A stretch of DNA of 64,000 bases from Cavenderia fasciculata. Lineage: Eukaryota > Evosea > Eumycetozoa > Acytosteliales > Cavenderiaceae. Shown piece by piece: positions 34,643 to 44,812 of this stretch (positions within the stretch are counted from its first letter, which is position 1; each line of letters starts with the position of its first letter). The position numbers and the translations under genes were made by a program. The stretch lies in contig NW_004457735.1 of assembly GCF_000203815.1 (NCBI RefSeq), positions 1,922,001 through 1,986,000 on the forward strand, given 5' to 3'. The notes beneath the pieces are model-generated. The model saw nothing but the letters and a program-made list of their open reading frames with translations, did not search any database and was not told the origin of the DNA.

Positions 34643-35395
34643 TATTATTATGTTCTATATGTATGTATGTATGTATGTCTTAATAAATAAAAAGTGAGGA
34701 ATGAATAATAATAATAATAATAATAATAACTATATTTAAACGAATGAAGTGAAAGGTGTAATATATAAATTTTAAAAAGTCAAACTCAGGTCAAGTTGAT
34801 GATGAAAATTGCTTTCATTATTATTTTATTTTTATCTTTGTTAGAGATAGATAATAGGTTTAAGTTTAAAGATCATTTACTCATTCATTTAGTCTCTTTT
34901 ATTCTCAACTTTTTCAATAACAATCTTTTAGTAGTAGTATTAGATGCTTTCAAGTTCAGTTCAAGAAATTAAATAGATAATGTGCACTATTAGTTTGACT
35001 CTCGAATAAATGTCCTTCTCTTTTCTCAAGTATACGAGCGGGTCATTGGAGAAAAGTAAAGAAATTTCCATCCGATGGAACTGACTACTCTCTCGAACAC
35101 CGATGATCATGTTGGATTCCATGGCGTGGCAACCCAGCCGGGGCATAGGGAAATCGAATAAGTTCTGTTTGGATATTTTGGTTAAAATCAAAAACAAAGA
35201 TATTTTGGTTTGTTTTATTTTAATTTGATTCTGCAGGAACCATCAAGCATCTTCTCTCTTCCATAGGAGTATTTTTATCTCCATTATAAATACTCTTCCA
35301 ACAACAACATCATCTTTGACATAAATATTTGTAAATAATCAACAAACCCAACAACAAACAAACAAACACAACATATACAAATCTATTCTATTATT
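34643..35395. other. Intergenic region with a GC-richer island
   Basis: Between SRbeta and the plus-strand secreted gene, mostly AT-rich. The segment from about 35025 to 35165 is clearly GC-richer, containing GGCGTGGCAACCCAGCCGG and GATGATCATGTTGGATTCC. A minus-strand 78-codon frame crosses it, without a recognised protein. It does not fold as a tRNA by eye. It may be a gene remnant or an RNA. Confidence 0.55.
35285..35292 (+). promoter_or_regulatory. TATA box of the secreted-protein gene
   Basis: TATAAATA lies 104 bp upstream of the ATG at 35396. It is followed by a leader rich in CAACAA that is typical of strongly expressed dictyostelid genes. Confidence 0.55.
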
Positions 35396-37165
35396 ATGAA
35401 GATTTATAATATTATACTTTTACTATTGTGTACAATTGTACTAACAGTAGTTTCACAACAACAACCAAACGTAATACAATGGGATAGTAGTGTAGATTGT
35501 AATACTTTCCATTGTGAATTTAACGATCCAGCAAATTGGGTGGGAGGTCTCATTCCATCGACAGATGATATTGCGTCGATCCAACTCACCAATGCACAAT
35601 CAGCACAGACCATCTTTGCACATGACAATGTCAAAATCTCTGGACTTGTTCTCAACGGCTCTTTTGCCGGTTTAGAGTTTGCAGCTTTTGCCAATTTTCA
35701 AGTTATTGGTAATGTGGCCGTAGGTAACTTTACCACATTCTATATGAGCAACTATACCTATTTCGCTGCAACTGGTAATCTTTCCGTCGACAATGATGGT
35801 TCATTTATTGCACTCGAGTGTGCTGGCGTCATGGTACAAGGAACTGCCTTTTTTGACAGTGGTGCCGTCTATAACCAAGGTATTAATGGTACTTTTGTAG
35901 TCTACAAGGGTAGCTCGTTCAATGGTAATGCTTCACTCGCTGCCTTTACCACGGTCAGACTCGGTGGGTTTGTTTCGGTCTCTGGTTGGACTCCATTCAC
36001 TGCTTTGGGTGATGTCATTGTAGAGAATCTAAATATCAACGAAGCATCCACCGTCAACATTGGAGGCAACCTTTTAGCCACATCCATCCTCCTCGAAACC
36101 GAGGCAACACTGACCGTAGACTTTTCAGTAAGCATTCGTATCCTCAACCTCGATCTCAACGCACAGTTTATCCAAAACCCAGACCAACTCTCCACCTATG
36201 ATGGCTCGCCTATTACTGTCCTCATTGACATTATCGACTCGAAAACCATCTCGACCGTCATCTTTGGCAAGGCCGACTCTGTTGACGTGCCTTCAATCTA
36301 CATGGCCCAAGGTTACGTCGTCAGCACTGACTTGGTGAGCAGTCTCAACTTGGGTAGCGATAATGTCGAATGGTCGTACCTTTTCATCTTGCAGTTCACC
36401 CTCGGATACCCACACGCCAACGTCGGTGTGTTCTCGGCCAACTTGACCAACATTGGCGTCAACCACATTTGGGATACCAAGCTCAACACCTCTCCCAACA
36501 CAACCCTCACCTTTAACTCGCATGCCAGTTGGGCATCCACCACATTTGCGCTCAACAATGCTATTGTCAGCGTTCAAAGCAACACTCTTCTCAACTTGAC
36601 CAACTCTCAACTTGAACTTGTTGGCAACTCGACTGTCGATCTCTTACCCTACTCTTCACTCCTCGTCAAGGACAGTACTGTCCAAACCAGCAGTGTCAAT
36701 GTCGCCTTTGACTCTAATGCATCTTTTATCGCCACCAACTATACCGGTGACGTCACTGTCTCCAAGGGCAACGTCACTGTCCAAAACTCTACCATTAGTG
36801 GTACAGTCACTACCCAAACCTCACAAGTATTCATTTCCTCACCCGTCGCTATCGGTAGTCTCCATCTCCTCGGTGAATCCATCCTCACCATCGACATTAC
36901 AAACCCACTTTCCACCTTTGTCTCTGGTGTACCAATCATCATCGAAGAAGCATTCTCGTTTGATCTTGGTGCAGTGACAGTCACCATCCAAAATCCAAGT
37001 ATTCTCCAAGCCGGTCAATCTTACTACGTTGCAGTCAGTCCCTCTCTTCGTGTCAAAATAGATAAAATCCATCTTGCCACCCCATTACCCAATTTCACAT
37101 CTAGTTTTGATATTATCACCACTAATAATTTAGATTATCTTATTTTACTTATTTTTAGTAAATAA
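35396..37165 (+). CDS. Secreted beta-solenoid-like protein
   Basis: An intron-free gene of 589 residues. It has a signal peptide (about 1-20, LLLLCTIVLTVVSQQ). The first mature part carries WDSSVDCNTFHC, then NWVGGLIPSTDDIASI, a W-x-G-x-x-P-x-x-x-D pattern common at the start of secreted beta-helix proteins. The rest is a series of short Val/Thr/Asn-rich strands (for example GNLSVDNDGSFIALE, GDVTVSKGNVTVQNS) with many N-glycosylation sites, consistent with a beta-solenoid. No enzyme motif or GPI signal is clear, although the last residues are hydrophobic (LDYLILLIFSK). Codons end in C far more often than in neighbouring genes. That fits strong expression; transfer is an alternative. Cell-surface or matrix function is inferred only. 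Confidence 0.85.
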   Translation: MKIYNIILLLLCTIVLTVVSQQQPNVIQWDSSVDCNTFHCEFNDPANWVGGLIPSTDDIASIQLTNAQSAQTIFAHDNVKISGLVLNGSFAGLEFAAFANFQVIGNVAVGNFTTFYMSNYTYFAATGNLSVDNDGSFIALECAGVMVQGTAFFDSGAVYNQGINGTFVVYKGSSFNGNASLAAFTTVRLGGFVSVSGWTPFTALGDVIVENLNINEASTVNIGGNLLATSILLETEATLTVDFSVSIRILNLDLNAQFIQNPDQLSTYDGSPITVLIDIIDSKTISTVIFGKADSVDVPSIYMAQGYVVSTDLVSSLNLGSDNVEWSYLFILQFTLGYPHANVGVFSANLTNIGVNHIWDTKLNTSPNTTLTFNSHASWASTTFALNNAIVSVQSNTLLNLTNSQLELVGNSTVDLLPYSSLLVKDSTVQTSSVNVAFDSNASFIATNYTGDVTVSKGNVTVQNSTISGTVTTQTSQVFISSPVAIGSLHLLGESILTIDITNPLSTFVSGVPIIIEEAFSFDLGAVTVTIQNPSILQAGQSYYVAVSPSLRVKIDKIHLATPLPNFTSSFDIITTNNLDYLILLIFSK

Positions 37166-37635
37166 CACTAATAATAATACTAATTTAGATTAATCTACTT
37201 ATTAATAAATAGTAAAGAAAATAAATAAATTAAATAAATAAATTAAATAAATTTATAAATAAATATAAATTTAATATAAATCATCATTTATATCACCAAT
37301 ATTATTATTATTAATATCAATATATATCTATATATATATCTATATAATATTATTATTAATTAGTTAATTTATTAAAAAAAATAGTTGATTTGCAAGTGCA
37401 ACCAATATGTCGTCGATAGATGATGATGATGTTGTTTGTTGATCCCCCCAAAATATTGATAAGTAGTATTAAAGTAGGTATGTATAAATGTATGTATGTA
37501 TGTTATTATTATTATTATTAGTAAAATGTCTTGATTCGAAACCATATATAAAGAGGTTTGGTTTGGTTTGGTTTGATTTGGTTTGATTAGTTGGTTTGTT
37601 GGTTGGTTTTCATTATAATGGAATAATGATAGATT

Positions 37636-38131
37636 TTAATAGACATGTACAACCTTTAATACGACAACCATGATGATAACCAATAAAACGATACATAAAC
37701 AACCAAGAATAAGCATTTTCTTTCTTGATCTCGATTTATAAACGTATGCTTGTTCCAACTCTATGACTGCGTCTTCAACTTGAATATCAGCATCCTCTGC
37801 ATTTGTATTTGCTTGTTGTAACTTTTCACCATCTAAAATATCATCAAATAAGAAAGAGTAATTAGTCAATCAGTTCTGTTGAAAGAGACAAAGAGGGTAT
37901 GTCAATCACAAAAGGACACAATTGCAGGCGTGTGGTTGACATTGTATTTGAATGATTATTATTACCTTCTTGAACGATTTGTCTGATTTCATTCATAGCA
38001 TCTTGTAATTGAGACATATCATCGACGAGTTGTTTAACTTCTCTGTTTCTTTCGACGATAATATTCTCTTCATATTCGTATGCATTATCTTCTTGAAGAA
38101 GTGGTTGATATGATTGATTGTTGTTATACAT
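37636..38131 (-). CDS. Short syntaxin-like SNARE without Habc domain
   Basis: Two exons (38131-37966, 37832-37636) join in frame to 120 residues. After MYNNNQSYQPLLQEDN comes a SNARE helix (about 27-88), then a membrane anchor (about 95-116) and a short tail. The helix aligns without gaps to syntaxins (IVQEDGEKLQQANTNAEDAD against the family's IVHEQGE-type centre). The zero-layer residue is Asp56 where Qa-SNAREs have Gln. The N-terminal three-helix regulatory domain of syntaxins is absent; full-length syntaxins are about 250-300 residues. A QPLL motif near the N-terminus could be an endosomal sorting signal. It probably acts in endosome or ER fusion; the subclass is not certain. Alternative in-frame reading into the intron soon stops. 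Confidence 0.8.
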
Positions 38132-38373
38132 CTTGTTACTTCTTCTTCTTCTTCTTTTCTTTTTCTATTTACAAATTTATATATATAACTAACCAACAAT
38201 GAATTGTATTACAATTAACAAACAAAGAACAGTTCGAGTGTTTTTTCAAGTGGGAAGTCTCAAAAGATATTTTTTCTGACGTCACGTGGACCTTGAAAAA
38301 AAAGGGGAAATATTCGTTCCAACAAAAAGATAAATTAAATTTTATTCAATCATATTAAATTGACAACCAGTTC

Positions 38374-41349
38374 TTATTGTTGTGATTGCTGATCATCATT
38401 GGGGATAATCGATTTTAACCAATCAACAACTTTATCTCTACTGTGCGAGTATGCCATATGAAGCCATTTGTTAGTGGCATTTGGTGCCATGAGATTTGGT
38501 AGACCGATACCGACGACATTTGGTGGAACGAGATTTGGTAGACCAAGACTGTAATAAGAATTTGGTGCGATACCGACATTTGGTATACCAAGACCCAGAT
38601 AAGTTGGTAGGAAATAAGGATTTGGTGGAATGAGACTGATATTAGTACTGCTGCCCATGCTGCTAAGACTGCTACTACTACTGCTGTTTTCAACAGACCA
38701 ACTGACTTTTTTTAAATTTGTATAGAATTCTTCTCGATTATCATCGTGATCGTCGTTTGTCTCATTTACCAATTGAGCAAAATAATAGTCAGGTCGAATA
38801 TAATAAAATCTGGTGGTCCCATTGGTAACAAAGGGAGTAGAGTTGTTGTTTTGCATTTTAACCAACCCCAAGCCATTCAAACTTTGTAAGAGGTTGAATC
38901 TTGCACAGATGATTGCCAATCCAAATACGAGGTTATAGTCAATGAGGACCGATGACATTTGATGATAATTTAGAGGAGGTGGAGAGTTGCTGGTTTCCTC
39001 GTCACGATCAGCAAGATGATGATAATAAACAAAACTCTTCCAAAACTTTGGTTCATTGTACTTTATCAATCCTTCGGTAAATGATATTAGAGCACTATTA
39101 AAACAATGTGGTTTCTCTTCTTTTGATCGTAGTAATAGGCCATAGTTTCCATACATTCCCATACGATAAAAGGTGAAAAGAGAAAGAGAGTCTGATGGAT
39201 TGTTTAATTTCTTTCCCAATATATCCACAAAGATTGGATCAATGTTGAAGCAAATGGCCATATTATAATAGTGAGAATAAACATGAACGTTAAAGTAGGT
39301 TGGTAGTTCTGGTGCCAGATCCATCAAAAACTCAAAACATTCAAGGTTTTGAGTAAGCAAAGAGTGTTTGATTTGATCTAACAAACCAATATGTTGATCC
39401 CAAGTCCCTAGGGTATTTGCTTTCATTATTTTGAGAACTTGTACATCATCGATATGTCCAATGATACGAGCCAACGATAAATGAGAGTTTCTTGTTTTGT
39501 ACATGACCGACAATAGTTTTGCCGTTAATGGAGAGGTCATGGCTCCAGGTATTTCTGAAAAGAATATATTGACTGCTGGATAACATTCAAATAACCATAT
39601 TGCCAATTCATCTCTTTTGCTTGCTGAATCACATTTCTCCAAAATAAACACCAATACCTGATACATTTCTTTTGGATCTTCCACAGAATATAGAATACAT
39701 CTCTTTATCGTTTCTACATCTTGACAATAGAGAGTGATATATTTGACCAAATTAATTGCAATTTTTGAAAGACCCGATAAAAGGGTCAACAAAAATGCGG
39801 TTGATCCCAAATAGATTGCATCTCTTATCAATCCCTCCATAGATTCCATTTCAAATTGTGATAACTTTGTATAAATTTTAAATAATTTAAATATTTTTTC
39901 CAATTCTTCTTGATTATTATTATTATTATTTTTTAAATCATCAATTTCCATATTATTATCTATATTATTATTATTATTATTTATATTTATATTATTAATA
40001 TTATTTTGATTATTTAAAGTAATTAATTTTTTTGAATAAATTTCTTTAAATGATTTACCTAATAATCTTAGGTTGATATTATTATCAGAGGTGTAAGTTA
40101 TGTTACAATATCTATATTGAAGGATTAAAGAAATAATGTTGTATTGTTTGTTGAAATCTAGATGTTTATAATATTTATAGTTTTCTATAAATTCCAATAC
40201 CAATTGACAATTGTTTTTACAATCTGATGGTATCTTTTCTATTCTCTTTTGTTTCTCCATGACCAAGAGAAGCTTTTGTATGGTTGTAATGTCACCAAAA
40301 AAGACATGCCAAGAGTTTGGCTCTTTGAAATAGGCTGCAATCCAATCGGGATGTGCAGAACATAGGAACCTATAGAGATGTGGTTCCGAGTGAATGAGTG
40401 CCTGACGAACAGCTCGATGTTGAAACTCTTTGTCTTGTGCTTCGTCCATATCAAAGAATGGGTCGAAACCACCAGTATTGTAAAGAGTGTCCAACAAGTA
40501 TTCCAACACATCAACGTATCCATAGTCAAGTACTTGATGAAATATTTTAGAAAATATATCTCTGTATATATTATCGCTTGCTGCGTCTTGTTGTCCCTCC
40601 TCTGGAGATTCTGTAAAAATGGCTTTCCACAATGATTGAGGATGATCGGATGGTTGATTGTGTATTTTGAGTGACTCGATCAGTGGTGGCAATATAGTCT
40701 TGATGAATCGAACATCACCTTTTGAAGAATGGATAGAGGTTTCTAAAAGATAAGTGACATAGGTTGGATCCATCTTATCAGTGACCAATACTGTCATACC
40801 ATCCAACTTTTCCAAAAACAAACTATACAATGGCCAATCTGACATTAAAACCTTGCAACCTCGTTTCTTATCGTCAAATGATCTCCAATCTGATGGTTTC
40901 CATTCCAATCTATCCTCTTCTTTTTGTTGTTGACTATTATTCATATTCGGGTCATATCGTTTGAGTTTATCAGCCAACAGTCTAATGTTATTGTATAAAA
41001 TCATTTCATTTACATTTATCCAGGTTCTGGCCGGTCGACAGATGTAATAGTAGTAATAATCATTATCTTTTGCCGAGTTACGGTCGCCGTAGAGGTTGTT
41101 GAAATTGTTTGGATAAGGTGATACCAGATACTCGTTTCGTCGATCGCAATAGTAGCTGTCAAAAAACGTATTGTATATTACATCTTTTCTTACTGTTTGC
41201 GTTCTCTCCAAGTGTAATAGTTTTGGCAATAGAGGTATTTGATTGAGTATCTGTCTTTGTATATATTTATTCTTGAATACTCTATCAAATACTGATCTTT
41301 CAAATGTTGATTTGATTGTTGTTGATGTTGCTTCTGATATAGTTGTCAT
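38374..41349 (-). CDS. Large unknown protein, likely dictyostelid-specific family
   Basis: A single-exon gene of 991 residues. It opens with SVFDRVFKNKYIQRQILNQI, a start style I associate with large lineage-specific dictyostelid families. The body consists of repeated helical segments with blocks such as GYVDVLEYLLDTLYNTGGFD, HIDDVQVLKIMKANTL and NLECFEFLMDLAPEL. These resemble degenerate ankyrin or helical-repeat units, though no canonical ankyrin motif is complete. An Asn/Ile/Asp tract interrupts the middle. Near the C-terminus are three tandem units like GLPNLVPPN (GLGIPNVGIAPN, SLGLPNLVPPN, GIGLPNLMAPN), an expanded coding minisatellite. Function is unknown. Confidence 0.8.
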   Translation of the reverse strand: MTTISEATSTTIKSTFERSVFDRVFKNKYIQRQILNQIPLLPKLLHLERTQTVRKDVIYNTFFDSYYCDRRNEYLVSPYPNNFNNLYGDRNSAKDNDYYYYYICRPARTWINVNEMILYNNIRLLADKLKRYDPNMNNSQQQKEEDRLEWKPSDWRSFDDKKRGCKVLMSDWPLYSLFLEKLDGMTVLVTDKMDPTYVTYLLETSIHSSKGDVRFIKTILPPLIESLKIHNQPSDHPQSLWKAIFTESPEEGQQDAASDNIYRDIFSKIFHQVLDYGYVDVLEYLLDTLYNTGGFDPFFDMDEAQDKEFQHRAVRQALIHSEPHLYRFLCSAHPDWIAAYFKEPNSWHVFFGDITTIQKLLLVMEKQKRIEKIPSDCKNNCQLVLEFIENYKYYKHLDFNKQYNIISLILQYRYCNITYTSDNNINLRLLGKSFKEIYSKKLITLNNQNNINNININNNNNNIDNNMEIDDLKNNNNNNQEELEKIFKLFKIYTKLSQFEMESMEGLIRDAIYLGSTAFLLTLLSGLSKIAINLVKYITLYCQDVETIKRCILYSVEDPKEMYQVLVFILEKCDSASKRDELAIWLFECYPAVNIFFSEIPGAMTSPLTAKLLSVMYKTRNSHLSLARIIGHIDDVQVLKIMKANTLGTWDQHIGLLDQIKHSLLTQNLECFEFLMDLAPELPTYFNVHVYSHYYNMAICFNIDPIFVDILGKKLNNPSDSLSLFTFYRMGMYGNYGLLLRSKEEKPHCFNSALISFTEGLIKYNEPKFWKSFVYYHHLADRDEETSNSPPPLNYHQMSSVLIDYNLVFGLAIICARFNLLQSLNGLGLVKMQNNNSTPFVTNGTTRFYYIRPDYYFAQLVNETNDDHDDNREEFYTNLKKVSWSVENSSSSSSLSSMGSSTNISLIPPNPYFLPTYLGLGIPNVGIAPNSYYSLGLPNLVPPNVVGIGLPNLMAPNATNKWLHMAYSHSRDKVVDWLKSIIPNDDQQSQQ

Positions 41350-41367
41350 CTTTTTATAATGTTATAA

Positions 41368-41398
<31 letters not shown>

Positions 41399-41816
41399 AC
41401 AATCAACTAACTAAAAGATATTCAAGACATCTCTCTAGACAAGATTGTTCATCTATTACATGACAGTGTTGAAAAGTCGTTAATGCTAGCAACTTTGGTG
41501 CCTCATCCTTTTTCTTTCTTCTTTTTAGAAAAACAACAAAAATATTAATTTTAAATTCTTTAAAATCCTCACTCATCTTTGCAACAACAACAAAACCAAT
41601 TGTTGTAATAGTTGATCGATACGATGGTATAATATATATATATATATTTCATTTAAACTTTCTTTTGATTTCTCCAATTGGTGAGTATTTAAAGCAATTG
41701 GATCCAGAGTTTTCAATTCATTTCCAACAACAATATATTATTAAGATAACAATAACAACAACAACAACAAAACTTAAATAACACAATTCTACACTAGAAC
41801 TACCTGTGGTTTGGCC

Positions 41817-42002
41817 ATGGATAAATGTATGTGGGAGCCAATCGAGAGCACTTGTATCTCCAAACCAATCATCATTGACTTTGAACAAGATCAAAAAATT
41901 GGCAAGCCATGTGGATTTTACAATAGACCAGCCAAGTGCCGTACTCAAAGTTTCAGATGTATGTGGGAACAAGGTGCATGCATCATCATGCCCCAATTCT
42001 AA
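41817..42002 (+). CDS. Small Cys-rich protein
   Basis: A 61-residue frame starts at an ATG in good context (GGCCATGG). It carries six Cys: CMWEPIESTC, then GKPCGFYNRPAKC, then RCMWEQGAC. The CMWE motif is repeated, suggesting a two-part disulphide-bonded fold. No signal peptide is present at this start. The leader upstream (CAACAA-rich, with GTATTTAAAGC at about 41685) looks like a genuine promoter, and no upstream ATG exists before it. Similar tiny Cys/Trp peptides are often secreted, so an unseen 5' exon is possible. Function is unknown. Confidence 0.55.
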   Translation: MDKCMWEPIESTCISKPIIIDFEQDQKIGKPCGFYNRPAKCRTQSFRCMWEQGACIIMPQF

Positions 42003-42509
42003 ACAATCTAAATAAATTAACCCTCAAAAGAGGTTCTAATAATTCTTTGTGCGTGTGCAAAATCAATAATATTATTGATTGCCAAAGAATCAACCATCAT
42101 AAAGAAAAAAAAAACTGTTTAAACAGTTAACGGTTAAATATTTAATATAATTGAAACTTGCATTTCGATGTAGTACTTTAGGTGGTTTTATATAAATTAA
42201 AATATAATTGTGTGGTATAGAGTGTGGATGGATAGTTTTGGAAAACTATAATATATATATAAACAAAAGGGTAGTTGACTATCCTATTCAATTCTATCCA
42301 TTTGTTGATATTATTCTGTTGTTGTAAATGAGGTCCAATGTGATTTGATAAATTGCTGCAAGCATGGCCCCGCCATAATTATTATCTTGGATGAAAAAAA
42401 AATATTGTTTGTTGCAGTATATTTGCTTGATGTTATTTTTTGATTACATATATATATATAGATAGATAAAGTTGCTTTCTTATTATGATTATTATTATTA
42501 TTATTAATT

Positions 42510-44329
42510 TTACATTGTGTCACCACATTCAGATGGACCAAATAAAGGTTCACCAATTCTAACCAATCCAATCTTATGATCACCCGATGCTGTGACAACA
42601 TCTTATAATATGTTAAAAAAAGTTAGTAAGAAAGATTCTTAACTATTTTGTTGCCTTTTTTAAATATTTATATTTACATTCATCATTTTTAGAGATTGCA
42701 CAATCTTGAATATCTCTACCGTGTCTAAAGACAACACCCTTATTTTCATATTTTCTATACATTGTTCTATGGTACATTCTGAGGTGTCCGTCATTGGTAG
42801 CGACAAACAATTTATCGCCAGCATGAGTATACTTTAGTCGATATATTGCTTTGGTACATGGTAATTGTGTGCTCAAAAGAGAATCTGATCCATGCAAGGC
42901 TGGATATATATTCAATTTGTCTCCACCAATCGCTATCGATCCAATATTACCTCCGCGCAATGACGAAGGTGTTGATGATGGCGAAGAGGTGCTTGTTGAA
43001 GTTGGTTGTTCTATATCTGGTGTATGTGCAATTGAATATACATGAGATTTCATTTCAAACTTTTTAAATACTTGTTTTTGTGAATCTATAATCTAAAAAA
43101 TAAAAAGAAATTAATTAAATTATTAAATAAATATTGTTGATTGTTTAACATTATTCTATATTCTATCTATATTTACTTTTGCAGTTGTATCCATTGATGA
43201 AGTTAAAACAATTGGTTCATTTGAACGACTGACATTGAATGCTCTTGCCCACGATGGTTCGAGTATTTCAATATCGGTGATATGGTTGTCATGTATGTCG
43301 TCCAATGTTCTAACAACTCCATTTTGTCTCAAATCTACTTGAGTGATTCCTCTTCCAGATCCATTTGGAACCATAAACATATTACAATTATTTGAATCTA
43401 CTGCTATTGGAATTCTAGTTTGTGTTGATGTTAAAACACCTAGAAAAAAAGAGAAGATAAGAAGAGTTTTAATAATTGATGGTTATAGTTGACCACGATG
43501 CATGACCTGCATTGTACAAAATTGACTTACATCTTTGTTCAATCGACTGAACCAATGATCCTCTATGAATATCATATATTAATATTCGACCAGATCCAGT
43601 TGTTAATATCACTTTCCTAGAATCAATAAATCGTACTACACACAACGACCAACATCAAGAAGAAAGATTAATTAATTATTTGATCCTTGATTTCATTTCA
43701 ATTTCAATGAATGTTTACTACTTACAACCAGTAAATGAATTTGAACCCATATGAGAAACGACAGAACTATTTAATAGTTTGGCATGTCTTGCATTATAAG
43801 TGTTGAGTAGACCATCGAGAGAAGCCGAACAAAAGACATGGTCATCTTGAGGTGAAAAGTCTACTGCTTTGACGGCTCTAGTGTGACCGTCGAGAAAGAC
43901 AGCATCGCCAAAGATACCTTTTGTCTGAGTGGCCGATGCAAATTGTGGTGTTGCCGATTGTTGTTGTGGATAGTTGAATACAGAGTTGCTGAGTAGGTCA
44001 GACAAATCGTTATTGTCCATCGAGTTGATTAACAAGTCTCTAAAGTTTGCCACTCCACTCAGTCTTATTAGTTGTAGTAATGCACCTGGTTGTCTTGATA
44101 GGTTTGGATCTCTACCTGCTATTCCTCCTCCTCCTGCTATTGTTCCTCCTCCTCCTACTCCTATACCTCCTCCTCCTAGACCTCCAATTTGTTGTTGTTC
44201 TATTGGTTGTTGTAGTGGTGGTGGTGATAAACTATTACTATTACTATTATTACTATTATTATTGGTTGAAGTTCCTGATACTCGACTCATACTATTATGA
44301 TAACTACTACTCCTATTACTATTATCCAT
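42510..44329 (-). CDS. WD40-repeat protein
   Basis: Five exons (44329-43726, 43635-43531, 43439-43177, 43092-42678, 42601-42510) join in frame to 492 residues. The first 110 residues are Asn/Gly/Pro-rich low complexity. WD repeats follow: DGHTRAVKAVDFSPQDDHVFCSASLDGLL, then ILTTGSGRILIYDIHRG, SNEPIVLTSSMDTTAKV, GDKLFVATNDGHLRMYHR, and a final CAISKNDEYVVTASGDHKIGLV. The phase of every join keeps the WD pattern. About six to seven blades are likely, forming a scaffold propeller. I cannot assign an orthologue. The C-terminus is PLFGPSECGDTM. Confidence 0.85.
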
Positions 44330-44812
44330 ATAATAATAATATTACAAATACTACTATTCTTACCTTACTTATTCCTCTTTCAATTAATTAATTGGTGTAA
44401 CAAAGAATGAATAAATATAAATTGCTAGTTGGAAAAAAATATCTTTTCGATACACTCATCTCTTCTTGTTCACAACGTGATGCAGTACTTTTCAAAAATG
44501 TAATAATAATAATTTATTAATTTTTTAATTCATATTTTCAATAAAATATTACCCTTTCCTACTTTGGTTTGAAATAGTTATTATTTGGTTTCTTCAAAGT
44601 ATGATCAAACATACATAGTTTGTTTTATGACAAAGATATCTTTGTATTTATACTTTGCATTCCTTTTCATTTATTATTATTATTTTTAAAAAAAAAGAGG
44701 AGGGAACCGTCTCATTTGGCAAATTAAAGAGATCTTAATGATTGAAGCACATATCAATGATCATTACTTGTTGTAAGAATAGTAGTAGTAGTAGTAGTAG
44801 TAGTAGAAAGAT

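Noticed and set aside
34990-35170. tRNA gene in the GC-richer island
   Set aside because: No cloverleaf and no B-box GGTTCGA could be found on either strand.
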